This document shows, piece after piece, positions 1-7,191 of a stretch of 64,000 bases of DNA. The number at the start of each line of letters is the position of its first letter. Positions within the stretch are counted from its first letter, which is position 1. Origin of the DNA: Brevibacillus choshinensis (GTDB taxonomy: Bacteria > Bacillota > Bacilli > Brevibacillales > Brevibacillaceae); contig NZ_LJJB01000010.1 of the NCBI RefSeq assembly GCF_001420695.1, positions 62,001 through 126,000 on the forward strand. Direction: 5' to 3'. Below the pieces are notes generated by a model. It searched no databases. It was given only the letters and a program-made list of their open reading frames with translations, and had not been told where the DNA came from. The translations under genes were made by a program, and so were the position numbers.

Positions 1-5
1 GACAT
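1..5 (-). CDS. 5' end of a leftward gene cut by the window edge
   Basis: Only the start is visible. On the minus strand a strong ribosome binding site (AAGGAGG) lies about 9 nt before an ATG at 5-3, and the coding sequence leaves the window. The product cannot be identified. Two Fur boxes lie 65-100 nt upstream of this ATG, closer to it than to the promoter of the divergent encapsulin cargo gene, so it is probably iron-regulated. Inference only: IMEF-type encapsulin loci are sometimes accompanied by a 2Fe-2S ferredoxin, which would fit here but is not shown. Confidence 0.5.
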
Positions 6-69
6 AACCGTGTTACCTCCTTGAAAGTTGGATGTGTATTTGATCTATGTGGATTCTCAGTTACGTAAT

Positions 70-106
70 TGATAATGACTATCACTCTTATTGATAAATA
101 TTATCA
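70..106. promoter_or_regulatory. Two tandem Fur boxes between divergent genes
   Basis: TGATAATGACTATCA (70-84) and TGATAAATATTATCA (92-106) each match the Bacillus Fur 7-1-7 motif TGATAAT-N-ATTATCA with one mismatch. They are spaced 22 bp centre to centre, about two helical turns. They lie in the control region between the leftward gene starting at 5 and the encapsulin cargo gene starting at 262. Their distance suggests the leftward gene is the main target; an effect on the cargo gene is possible. Confidence 0.75.
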
Positions 107-196
107 TTCCCATTTGTGTTTGACAATACTCTCCATGATATCTTTTTTGTAAAAAAACAAAACTAAGGAACAAATATAGGAAAATGTACATACTTC

Positions 197-226
197 TTGC
201 CCGGTGTATTTTTCCAAAGGTATAAT
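197..226 (+). promoter_or_regulatory. Candidate sigma-A promoter of the encapsulin operon
   Basis: A consensus -10 (TATAAT, 221-226) is preceded by TTGCCC (197-202) with an 18 bp spacer, about 35 nt upstream of the cargo gene's GTG start. The Fur boxes at 70-106 do not overlap it. Confidence 0.5.
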
Positions 227-261
227 GAACAAATAGATCATTAGCGAGGAGGTGGCGTAGG

Positions 262-861
262 GTGCAAGACTTTTCACAGCTGCACGCCATTTTTGATCGA
301 ACCAAAAGTTATATTGACCGCTTCATGGGCATCATCCAGCCGATTATTGACGCTGCCCAGGACGAGCATACTCGTCTGTACTACCATCACATTCTTGAAG
401 AAGAAGAACAACGCATGGGACGTCTGCAAGAACTGGTTCCCCATCTGGAAACCTTATCTGCCGAGAAAAAAACGGACCAGCTAAGTGACCGCGAGCTGTC
501 CCAACTGCTGTCTGATATCAATCTGGAGCGTTTCGGATTGCACAATTTCCGCGAACATCTGGAGCTTTCCCTGTATGAGTTCCGGGATGATGAGACACGT
601 CAAACCCTCGATGGTATGAGAGAAAAAACGCATACCGACTACTTGCAGGTAAAAGACATCATGGCCAAGCTGAGTGAGCGCTTCTCTGATGTGTACACCG
701 ATCTCACCGATCATGACGAAGGGCACGATGTTCATCAGGTGGACCACCTAAAAGCATCGGCCAATGCGCCTCAAGGCGTCGCTTCCGTGATCACACACAC
801 TGCAACTCCAGCTCCCGGCAAAAAGGGACTGACCGTAGGAAGCTTGAAAGGTTTGAAATAA
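262..861 (+). CDS. IMEF-type encapsulin cargo: ferritin-like iron-mineralising protein
   Basis: A 199-residue helical ferritin-like protein rich in Glu and His (for example LYYHHILEEEEQRMGRLQEL near residues 34-54). It matches the iron-mineralising encapsulin-associated Firmicute (IMEF) cargo family. Members are packaged in an encapsulin shell, oxidise Fe(II) and store ferric mineral in the lumen. The C-terminus ends LTVGSLKGLK (residues 190-199) after a Pro/Ala/Thr-rich linker; this is the expected encapsulin targeting peptide. The start is GTG at 262 with AGGAGG at 247-252. The shell gene follows 33 nt downstream with its own ribosome binding site, so the two form an operon. Identification is from sequence resemblance plus context. 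Confidence 0.88.
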   Translation: MQDFSQLHAIFDRTKSYIDRFMGIIQPIIDAAQDEHTRLYYHHILEEEEQRMGRLQELVPHLETLSAEKKTDQLSDRELSQLLSDINLERFGLHNFREHLELSLYEFRDDETRQTLDGMREKTHTDYLQVKDIMAKLSERFSDVYTDLTDHDEGHDVHQVDHLKASANAPQGVASVITHTATPAPGKKGLTVGSLKGLK

Positions 862-894
862 GAGTACGATCCCGTATGACTTGGAGGTAACGCT

Positions 895-1743
895 ATGGAC
901 AAGCTTCGAAAATACCCAGATTCTCCCTTGACGCTCGAAGAATGGAGCCAATTGGACGCGACCGTCATTGACATGGCTCGTCGTCAACTGGTTGGTCGCC
1001 GTTTTATTGACATCTACGGACCGTTGGGTGAAGGGATCCAAACCATCACAAATGACGTTTATGATGAATCCCGCTTCGGTGGACTGAGCTTGCGTGGTGA
1101 ATCGCTGGAAATGACCCAGCCGAGTCGCCGTGTCAGCATGACCATTCCGATTCTTTATAAAGACTTCATGCTCTACTGGCGCGATGTTGCACAAGCACGC
1201 ACGCTGGGCATGCCTCTCGATATGAGTGCGGCTGCCAATGCGGCTGCTGGCGGTGCCTTGATGGAAGATGATCTGATTTTCAATGGCGCAGCTGAATTTG
1301 ATCTGCCTGGCCTGATGAATGTCAAAGGACGTCTCACCCATCTGAAGAGTGACTGGATGGAATCCGGAAACGCTTTTGCTGACATCGTAGAAGCTCGCAA
1401 CAAGCTTTTGAAAATGGGTCACAGTGGTCCTTACGCGCTCGTGGTGTCTCCCGAGCTGTATGCCCTGCTGCACCGTGTCCACAAAGGCACCAACGTACTG
1501 GAGATTGAGCATGTCCGCAATCTCGTAACAGACGGTGTGTTCCAGTCCCCGACGATCAAAGGACGCAGCGGTGTCCTCGTAGCAACGGGTCGTCACAACC
1601 TCGACTTGGCGATCGCCGAAGACTTTGACTCGGCTTTCCTCGGAGACGAACAAATGAATAGCCTGTTCCGCGTTTACGAGTGTGTTGTACTGCGAATCAA
1701 ACTTCCGAGTGCTATCTGCACGCTGGAAGAAACCGAAGAATAG
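895..1743 (+). CDS. Encapsulin shell protein (family 1, HK97 fold)
   Basis: A 282-residue encapsulin. The start (MDKLRKYPDSPLTLEEWSQL) and body (RRQLVGRRFIDIYGPLG, PSRRVSMTIPILYKDFMLYW, a C-terminal VVLRIKLPSAICTLE strand) fit family 1 encapsulins, which self-assemble into icosahedral protein nanocompartments with an HK97-like fold. The IMEF cargo immediately upstream suggests the larger T=4 iron-storage type characterised in Quasibacillus; that assembly state is inferred. GGAGG precedes the ATG by about 7 nt. A strong terminator follows at 1757-1803, closing a two-gene operon. Confidence 0.93.
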   Translation: MDKLRKYPDSPLTLEEWSQLDATVIDMARRQLVGRRFIDIYGPLGEGIQTITNDVYDESRFGGLSLRGESLEMTQPSRRVSMTIPILYKDFMLYWRDVAQARTLGMPLDMSAAANAAAGGALMEDDLIFNGAAEFDLPGLMNVKGRLTHLKSDWMESGNAFADIVEARNKLLKMGHSGPYALVVSPELYALLHRVHKGTNVLEIEHVRNLVTDGVFQSPTIKGRSGVLVATGRHNLDLAIAEDFDSAFLGDEQMNSLFRVYECVVLRIKLPSAICTLEETEE

Positions 1744-1756
1744 GCTTTGCGCATAA

Positions 1757-1803
1757 GAAAAGGCGGATCAATTGATGAATACAGCAATTGGTACGCCTTT
1801 TTC
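1757..1803 (+). terminator. Rho-independent terminator after the encapsulin operon
   Basis: Outer arms AAAAGGCG (1758-1765) and CGCCTTTT (1794-1801) enclose an inner CAATTG/CAATTG stem with small internal loops, followed by further T residues. Confidence 0.8.
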
Positions 1804-1870
1804 TCATGGAGTCTTCCGCTATGAGACAAGCATCACGTCATACTTTAATCAAAGAAGGTGACTGTCTTTT

Positions 1871-3334
1871 ATGTTCTTCCGCAGCATTCTTGGCCCCATT
1901 TTTGCTGTCATTTTTCCTTTCCTGTTGTTCGGGTACTTGAGAATGGACACTGCTCTTGATCGCCAGATTGTTTTACCTAGCGGGCATTTTTACATAGTCA
2001 GTTCCGTCGCAATATTAGGAATTGTGATTGCCATTTCTGTAGGAGTTGCCGGATCCCGCTTGCGCAACATCAAGGTCACCTTACTGTCCTTGGCATTCCT
2101 CTCCCTGGCTGCAATTTTTGCTGTCCACGGATTGTCTACTCCACATTTTCTGCTTCATGAAACGCACTTACCTGGAGTTGCCGCACAAGTTAGTATATTA
2201 CTCGCTACCTTTTGGCTCTGGTTGTCCTCCTTTACGACCGATCGTCCTTTGATTGAGTATTTGTCTCATCAGCAGCGCCTTCTTCTCCCGGTATGGGCCT
2301 TGATCTTAACGAGCGTCGGTACCGTCAGCATGTTCTTTCCGCATCTTGTCGATGTTATCCAGCTAGACTCCCGGCCCATCAATTGGCTGTTAACGTTGAC
2401 AACCATCCTACTTAACTCGATCACCATGTATCGCTATTATCATTCTTATCAGTATTCACAGTTTCCGCTCCAGCTCTCGATCGTCTACAGTTCCGGATGG
2501 TTGATTACTTCCCAGCTCATCATGCAGTTAGGGGAAACGTGGCGCATCAGCTGGTGGATTTATCACTTTTTGCTGCTGGCTTCCATGATTGTCATGATCG
2601 TAGGACTGATCAGGCAGTACGCCATGAAACAGTCTCTGGCAGGTGCTCTGCGCGCCTTGTTCACTACGGATCCAATCGAACGGATCACAAATAGTATCTC
2701 TCCGAGCGTCAAAGCCCTCGTGATCGCCACGGAAACAAAGGATCGCTATACAGCCGGACATAATTTTCGCGTCACGATGTACGCCTTGAAGCTAGGTGAA
2801 GAGCTCAAGCTCAAGCCTGATCAGCTTCGCGCATTAGCTCAAGGAACGATCATCCATGACGTAGGGAAACTCAACATACCGGATTCCATTCTCAACAAGC
2901 CTGGAAAGCTTTCGACAGAAGAACGAGCCTTGATTGAAATGCATACGGTCAAAGGGTATGAAATGTGTAAAAATCTTGGTTTTATGAAGGATGAGCTAAG
3001 TATTATTCGCTCTCATCACGAAAAATGGGACGGAAGCGGCTATCCAGACCATCTCCAAGGCAAAAACATACCACTCATGGCCCGCATCGTCTCCGTAGCA
3101 GATGTGTATGATGCCCTTACGTCCAACCGTGCTTACCGGACAGCCTGGTCTCATCAGGAAGCCATCGCCTTTCTGCTCAAAAATAAAGGATCCCACTTTG
3201 ACGGCAGCTGTGTAGAGGCGTGGGTCCGCGTTTGTGAGCGAGACCCTTCGGTGTATCAATATCCGGCGATGATGATCAATGATGACACCTCGATTTCACT
3301 GGTGTCCTCGAAAGAGAACGTCCATCATGGTTAG
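1871..3334 (+). CDS. Membrane-anchored HD-GYP protein, probable c-di-GMP phosphodiesterase
   Basis: 487 residues. The first ~250 hold about seven to eight hydrophobic segments, an integral membrane sensor region I cannot assign to a named family. The cytoplasmic C-terminal half is a HD-GYP domain: the HD pair at 329-330 (IIHDVGKLNIPD), HH at 382-383, and the diagnostic HHExWDGSGYP stretch at 382-392. HD-GYP domains hydrolyse cyclic di-GMP to pGpG or GMP, so the protein probably adjusts c-di-GMP in response to an unknown membrane signal. All expected metal-binding motifs are present. It is monocistronic, sharing a bidirectional terminator with the convergent aminotransferase gene. Confidence 0.88.
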   Translation: MFFRSILGPIFAVIFPFLLFGYLRMDTALDRQIVLPSGHFYIVSSVAILGIVIAISVGVAGSRLRNIKVTLLSLAFLSLAAIFAVHGLSTPHFLLHETHLPGVAAQVSILLATFWLWLSSFTTDRPLIEYLSHQQRLLLPVWALILTSVGTVSMFFPHLVDVIQLDSRPINWLLTLTTILLNSITMYRYYHSYQYSQFPLQLSIVYSSGWLITSQLIMQLGETWRISWWIYHFLLLASMIVMIVGLIRQYAMKQSLAGALRALFTTDPIERITNSISPSVKALVIATETKDRYTAGHNFRVTMYALKLGEELKLKPDQLRALAQGTIIHDVGKLNIPDSILNKPGKLSTEERALIEMHTVKGYEMCKNLGFMKDELSIIRSHHEKWDGSGYPDHLQGKNIPLMARIVSVADVYDALTSNRAYRTAWSHQEAIAFLLKNKGSHFDGSCVEAWVRVCERDPSVYQYPAMMINDDTSISLVSSKENVHHG

Positions 3335-3350
3335 GACCAAACGCAAACAA

Positions 3351-3377
3351 AAAGACAGCCAATCACTGGCTGTCTTT
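3351..3377. terminator. Bidirectional terminator
   Basis: AAAGACAGCCA (3351-3361) pairs perfectly with TGGCTGTCTTT (3367-3377) around a 5-nt loop, between the convergent HD-GYP and aminotransferase genes, with A- and T-rich flanks on both sides. Confidence 0.85.
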
Positions 3378-3389
3378 CGTCTTTCTCCT

Positions 3390-4601
3390 TTATGACTGTG
3401 TTACGACCTGACTTTGTTGGTACTGTGCTAACGCTTTTCCCAGTCGGGTAATCGCTAATTGTGTATCATCGTGGTTGAGCAATGTGTAGTTCAAACGCAT
3501 GGTGTTGACTTTGGCTTCTTCTGCAAAGAACGGTTTGCCCGGCACGAAAGCCACCCCTTCTTTTACACAGAGAGCCAACAGCTTTTCGGCATCCACGTTT
3601 TCAGGAAGATTCACCCAGAGGAACATGCCTCCACGCGGTTTTTCCCAAGTGACATCGGCCCATTGCTGCTGGGTCAACAGCTCGTTCATCCACTCCATGC
3701 GCTCTTTATAAGAAGCACGGATTTTTTCGATATGGGACTCCAGATCAAAATGGGACAAGAGCTGGTGCAGAGCAATCTGATCAATCGTACTCGACTGCAA
3801 ATCTACTGCTTGTTTCGCCTTAACCATCATCTGGATGACACGTGAATCACCAATCGCCCAGCCGGTACGCAGACCAGGTGCTACAATTTTGGAGAACGTA
3901 CTAGTGTAGACCACACACGAATCTGTTGGGTGCTCATCCAGAGAAAAAATCGAGCGATAAGGCGCTTGACCGTCAAACTGGATCTCACCGTACGGATCGT
4001 CCTCCAGAATCAGGATATTATTTTCCTTACATTGTCGCAGCAAGCCGAGGCGGCGTTCTAGCGACCACACTTTGCCAGTCGGATTGGCGAAGGTCGGGAT
4101 GACATAAGCCATTTTCGGACGATATTTCGCGATTTTGGCTGCCAGATCGTCCAAGTCCATTCCTTCAGCGTCTCCATCCACCGGAATGGCGCGAATACCA
4201 CGAAATTGGAACAATTGGACCGCAGCCAGGTACGTAGGATTTTCTACCAGCACGACGTCGCCTTCGTCCAAATAGACACGGCAGAGCAAGTCGACGGCCT
4301 GCTGGGAGCCGGTGGTTAGCAGCATATTGTCCACGCCAACATTCATATGTTTTTGTTTCATGCGGGCAGCAACCCACTCGCGAAGGGGCAGATAGCCATC
4401 CGTCAAGCCGTATTGCAGTGATTTTGCACCTAAATCAAATGAACGATCAAAAGCTTCACGCATCTCTGCGATTGGAAATGAATCCTCTGCTGGTAATCCC
4501 CCAGCCAACGAGAGCACCTGATTGCCTTGCGTCAGCTTCAAGATTTCCCGGACAGCCGAGGAGGATAATGCTTCTACTGATTTTGAAAATGAATACTCCA
4601 T
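3390..4601 (-). CDS. PLP-dependent aminotransferase, class I/II (LysN/2-aminoadipate-type)
   Basis: 403 residues, fold-type I aminotransferase. Visible motifs are LTTGSQQAVDLL (cofactor phosphate region, 95-106), the PTFANPTG substrate/PLP loop (169-176), LEDDPYGEI with the pyridine-binding Asp (199-207), and the Schiff-base Lys238 in STFSKIVAPGLRTGW. The N-terminal LSLAGGLPAEDSFP and overall pattern resemble the LysN/AraT-like group and the catalytic half of MocR proteins, but there is no GntR domain. It probably transaminates a branched, aromatic or 2-aminoadipate-type substrate; the substrate cannot be set from sequence. It appears monocistronic. Confidence 0.85.
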   Translation of the reverse strand: MEYSFSKSVEALSSSAVREILKLTQGNQVLSLAGGLPAEDSFPIAEMREAFDRSFDLGAKSLQYGLTDGYLPLREWVAARMKQKHMNVGVDNMLLTTGSQQAVDLLCRVYLDEGDVVLVENPTYLAAVQLFQFRGIRAIPVDGDAEGMDLDDLAAKIAKYRPKMAYVIPTFANPTGKVWSLERRLGLLRQCKENNILILEDDPYGEIQFDGQAPYRSIFSLDEHPTDSCVVYTSTFSKIVAPGLRTGWAIGDSRVIQMMVKAKQAVDLQSSTIDQIALHQLLSHFDLESHIEKIRASYKERMEWMNELLTQQQWADVTWEKPRGGMFLWVNLPENVDAEKLLALCVKEGVAFVPGKPFFAEEAKVNTMRLNYTLLNHDDTQLAITRLGKALAQYQQSQVVTQS

Positions 4602-4720
4602 GTTCCGTTCCCCCTTGATTTTTGTTTATACTTGTTTTATCACTGTCGAAAGGCAATGTCCAATGCTCGCTTACTATGGGGGAATAGGTTTTGACTATGT
4701 CGAGCGATTGTTCGTTCGGC

Positions 4721-4933
4721 TTATTTTAGCCACTCTCCCCCTTCCAAATGGCCATAGATGTCTGAAATAGCCAAGATGCGTGACATAGCGATCTACCTTT
4801 CGTCTAATTGCGGATACAGATACGCGGCTGATTTGGGAAGCAGCAGCCATCCTTGTTTTCCTCTGTCGATTTGCCGTGGATGAAAATACGTAATCGCTTG
4901 TCCATCCAGCACAACCTGAAGACAATCTCCTGA
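4721..4933 (-). pseudogene. Gene remnant, including a metallophosphoesterase N-terminus
   Basis: In the 396-bp gap between 4602 and 4997 two coding-like fragments can be read on the minus strand. One (4933 to 4793, stop TAG) has no start codon and contains VVLDGQAITYFHPRQIDRGK and WLLLPKSAAYLYPQLDE. Nine nt later a 21-codon ORF (4786-4721) reads MSRILAISDIYGHLEGGEWL and then stops. Its RILAISDIxGHLEG is the metal-binding DxH signature region of calcineurin-like phosphoesterases, but the ORF ends where the family would continue for ~200 residues. I infer decayed or deleted genes. The rest of the gap shows nothing clear. Confidence 0.45.
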
Positions 4934-4945
4934 AAAAACGAAAAA

Positions 4946-4969
4946 CCTCCTTCCGAAAACGGAAAGAGG
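4946..4969 (-). terminator. Terminator of the Fur-controlled unknown gene
   Basis: On the minus strand CCTCTTTCCG pairs with CGGAAGGAGG (one G-T wobble) around a TTTT loop, followed by a T-rich run. It lies 28 nt past the stop of the gene ending at 4998. Confidence 0.85.
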
Positions 4970-4997
4970 TTATGTATGTTTACCGTGAGTCTTATGC

Positions 4998-5468
4998 CTA
5001 CGCGATGCGGATCACTCGTGCTTTTTCCACTTGCGGCAGGAAAGACAGGTCAACCTGTGCATGTGCTTCTTCCAACCCAACATCTTGAGCCAGCAACAGG
5101 GCTTCTTCCTGGAACGTCAGGGTACAGCTACCTTCGTTGAGCTCGCACAGTCGCTTCAAACGCTTCAAGCGCTCTGCTTTCTTCTCCGCTCTCATGCAGT
5201 CATTGCGCAAATCGCACACATCAACGTGGCGTGCATCCGCAATCATGCTGATATCGTCTACATGAACAATCAGTCGCTGTCCTTCTTCTGTTACAAAACC
5301 GATTGAGCAAAAATGCGCACCGGACATTTCCAAGCGAGTGAGAACGGCATTCGCAAATATTTCTCCCGTACGCAGACGGATCGAACTTGCTTCAATGGCC
5401 CCGCCTATTTTTCGCTCGTTGGCGATCACCGTATACATATCCGTGTAACCGTTAATCTGATAGCGCAT
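4998..5468 (-). CDS. Unknown protein under probable Fur control
   Basis: 156 residues; I do not recognise the family. The start is chosen at ATG 5468 (MRYQINGYTDMYTVI) because AGGAGG lies 5 nt before it; an in-frame ATG at 5489 lacks such a site. The first ~70 residues look like a beta-rich domain. Residues ~75-105 are charged and helical (EKKAERLKRLKRLCELNEG), and the tail is Leu/Glu rich. Four or five Cys are scattered (FCSIG, VDVCDLRNDCM, LCELNEGSC). There is no signal peptide or membrane segment. Two Fur boxes at 5531-5578 cover the promoter area, and a strong terminator follows, so it is a single-gene iron-responsive unit about 3 kb from the iron-storage encapsulin. Confidence 0.8.
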   Translation of the reverse strand: MRYQINGYTDMYTVIANERKIGGAIEASSIRLRTGEIFANAVLTRLEMSGAHFCSIGFVTEEGQRLIVHVDDISMIADARHVDVCDLRNDCMRAEKKAERLKRLKRLCELNEGSCTLTFQEEALLLAQDVGLEEAHAQVDLSFLPQVEKARVIRIA

Positions 5469-5530
5469 GGTACCCTCCTGATCTGCCAAAAGTCGCAGCT
5501 GAGACTAATTATCATTAACAGTATCCATCG

Positions 5531-5578
5531 TATAATGAAAATCATTATCTGTCAATAATGAGAATGATTTTTATTGAG
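5531..5578. promoter_or_regulatory. Two Fur boxes upstream of the unknown gene
   Basis: 5531-5549 matches the 19-bp Fur consensus GATAATGATAATCATTATC at 17 of 19 positions. A second, weaker match (GAGAATGATTTTTATTGAG, about 14 of 19) begins near 5560, and a partial TAATTATCATTA lies near 5506-5517. They sit 40-110 nt upstream of the ATG at 5468, where an iron-responsive promoter would be. PerR binds related sequences and cannot be excluded. Confidence 0.75.
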
Positions 5579-5684
5579 AATGAAGTGCCTTTTTTTTGAT
5601 TTGCCCAGTCTCTCCTACCCTATTCCGCTCTGCAAAACTAGGCGATAGGCATGCGCCCGAACTCGTCGCAAAAAGAAAGAAAAG

Positions 5685-5715
5685 ACCGTACTCGCTGATT
5701 GTCAGCAAGTACGGC
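5685..5715 (-). terminator. Terminator after the mtnE-like gene
   Basis: On the minus strand GCCGTACTTGCTGA pairs with TCAGCGAGTACGG across a short loop and is followed by TCTTTTCTTTC. Confidence 0.8.
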
Positions 5716-5731
5716 CCACGATACGTTTCCC

Positions 5732-6910
5732 TTATGCTTTTGTAAAAATCCCTAGCTGCTCGATCCGACGTACGGCCTCTGCGAGTCGCTGCTCGTCAGA
5801 TAAGAGAGCTGCTCGCACGTAACCTTCACCTGTTGGCCCGAAGCCATCCCCTGGTGCTACGACGACATGCGCTTTTTCAAGCAAGAGGTCCGAAAACTCT
5901 ACGGACGTAAACCCACTCGGTACAGGCAACCAGGCAAAAAACGAGCCTTGCGAAGGTTGTGCTTGCCAACCGATGCGATGCATATTGGTGAACAGCGCAT
6001 TGCGGCGGTCCTCATAGACAGCTACGAGATCGCGGACGCATTGCTGCGACTCCGTCATGGCTTTCGCGGCAGCCATCTGCACAGCTCCGAACAGGCTGAC
6101 AAAGTAGTGGTCCTGAATCAGATTGATTAGACGCACCAGCTCACGGTTTCCTACCATTGCCCCGACGCGCCAGCCAGCCATGTTATACGTCTTGGACAAC
6201 GTGTAGAACTCCACGCCCACTTCTTTTGCACCCGGTACTTGCATGAAGCTAACCGGCTTCTTGCCATCGTAGCTAATGGCTCCATAAGCGAAGTCATGGC
6301 ATACGACGATTTCATTTTTCCGCGCAAAGCGAATGGTCTCTTCATAGAATTCAAAAGGTGCATTGACTGCGGTCGGATTGTTCGGGTAGTTGAGGAACAT
6401 CAGCTTCGCACGATCCAGATCGTCTTGAGCAATCTGACCGTAATCTGGCAAGAACTGATTTTCTGCCCGCAGTGGCATCATGACCATGCGTCCATCCACG
6501 ACAGCAACCCCAGACCAGTAGTCAGGATAGCCTGGATCTGGTACCAGCGCGACATCCCCTTTGTTCATTAGGACCTGGCAAATTTCCACCAAACCTGTTT
6601 TGCTGCCAAACAAAATAGCGACTTCTTCTTCCGGATCGAGATCCACATCAAACTCTTGCTTATACCAATGTGCGACCGCCTGCTTCAGCTCTACTCGACC
6701 ACTGAACGGCGGATATTTATGATGTAGCGGGAGTGCAGCCGCTGCCTGTAATTCTTCTACAATGTGGGCCGGAGTCGGCAAATCAGGATTGCCCTGGCCG
6801 AGATTGATAACATCGTGACCTGCAGCGATGACTTTGTTTACTTTCGCTACTAGCGTGGCAAAAAACTGTGTCGGCAGCCGATCGATCATGTCGGAAGGTT
6901 GGATACGCAT
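5732..6910 (-). CDS. mtnE: Aminotransferase of methionine salvage (MtnE-like)
   Basis: 392-residue fold-type I PLP aminotransferase. HDVINLGQGNPDLPTPAHIV (32-51), LFGSKTGLVEI, FLNYPNNPT (172-180), CHDFAYG (204-210) and the PLP Lys240 in YTLSKTYNMAGWRVG are all in place. It closely resembles Bacillus MtnE (YkrV), which transaminates 4-methylthio-2-oxobutyrate to methionine. A SAM-I riboswitch with its own terminator precedes the gene, so expression should rise when SAM is low, which supports a methionine-related role. Family members with broad substrate range exist, so the exact keto acid is inferred. It is a single-gene unit. Confidence 0.85.
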   Translation of the reverse strand: MRIQPSDMIDRLPTQFFATLVAKVNKVIAAGHDVINLGQGNPDLPTPAHIVEELQAAAALPLHHKYPPFSGRVELKQAVAHWYKQEFDVDLDPEEEVAILFGSKTGLVEICQVLMNKGDVALVPDPGYPDYWSGVAVVDGRMVMMPLRAENQFLPDYGQIAQDDLDRAKLMFLNYPNNPTAVNAPFEFYEETIRFARKNEIVVCHDFAYGAISYDGKKPVSFMQVPGAKEVGVEFYTLSKTYNMAGWRVGAMVGNRELVRLINLIQDHYFVSLFGAVQMAAAKAMTESQQCVRDLVAVYEDRRNALFTNMHRIGWQAQPSQGSFFAWLPVPSGFTSVEFSDLLLEKAHVVVAPGDGFGPTGEGYVRAALLSDEQRLAEAVRRIEQLGIFTKA

Positions 6911-6963
6911 CTGTCGTCATTTTCCTTTCTGTCGGGTAATGCAAGTGAAATGATAAGTGCAGC

Positions 6964-7131
6964 AAAAAACCCCTCTTTCCTCACAGAAAAAGGGGTAGAT
7001 CAGCTTCGTCACGTCCTTATCTGTCAGGAATACTCCTGCTGGAATTGGCACAGCATCTACCATCGCATCAAAGGATAGCAGATCCGCTGCCGGGTTTCAT
7101 AGGGCCAGTCCCTCCACCTCTCTAAATAAGT
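6964..7131 (-). promoter_or_regulatory. SAM-I (S-box) riboswitch with transcription terminator
   Basis: On the minus strand the region begins CTTATTTAGAGAGGTGGAGG and continues with the invariant GGGACTGGCCC and ATGAAACCCGGCAGC core of the S-box aptamer. The P1 closing strand GATAAG lies at about 7015-7020. An expression-platform terminator follows (CCCCTTTTTC stem with GAAAGAGGGG, then TTTTTT, 6964-6996), 54 nt before the aminotransferase start. SAM binding would favour termination. Confidence 0.95.
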
Positions 7132-7191
7132 AAAGCACACGGAATATAATGTTTTGAATCTTCTTCATACTACTTGAGCGATTTCGGTGTG

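Noticed and set aside
748-1653. Long antisense open frame (301 codons) over the encapsulin gene
   Set aside because: It mirrors the encapsulin coding frame, has no ribosome binding site and no recognisable family; the sense gene is certain.
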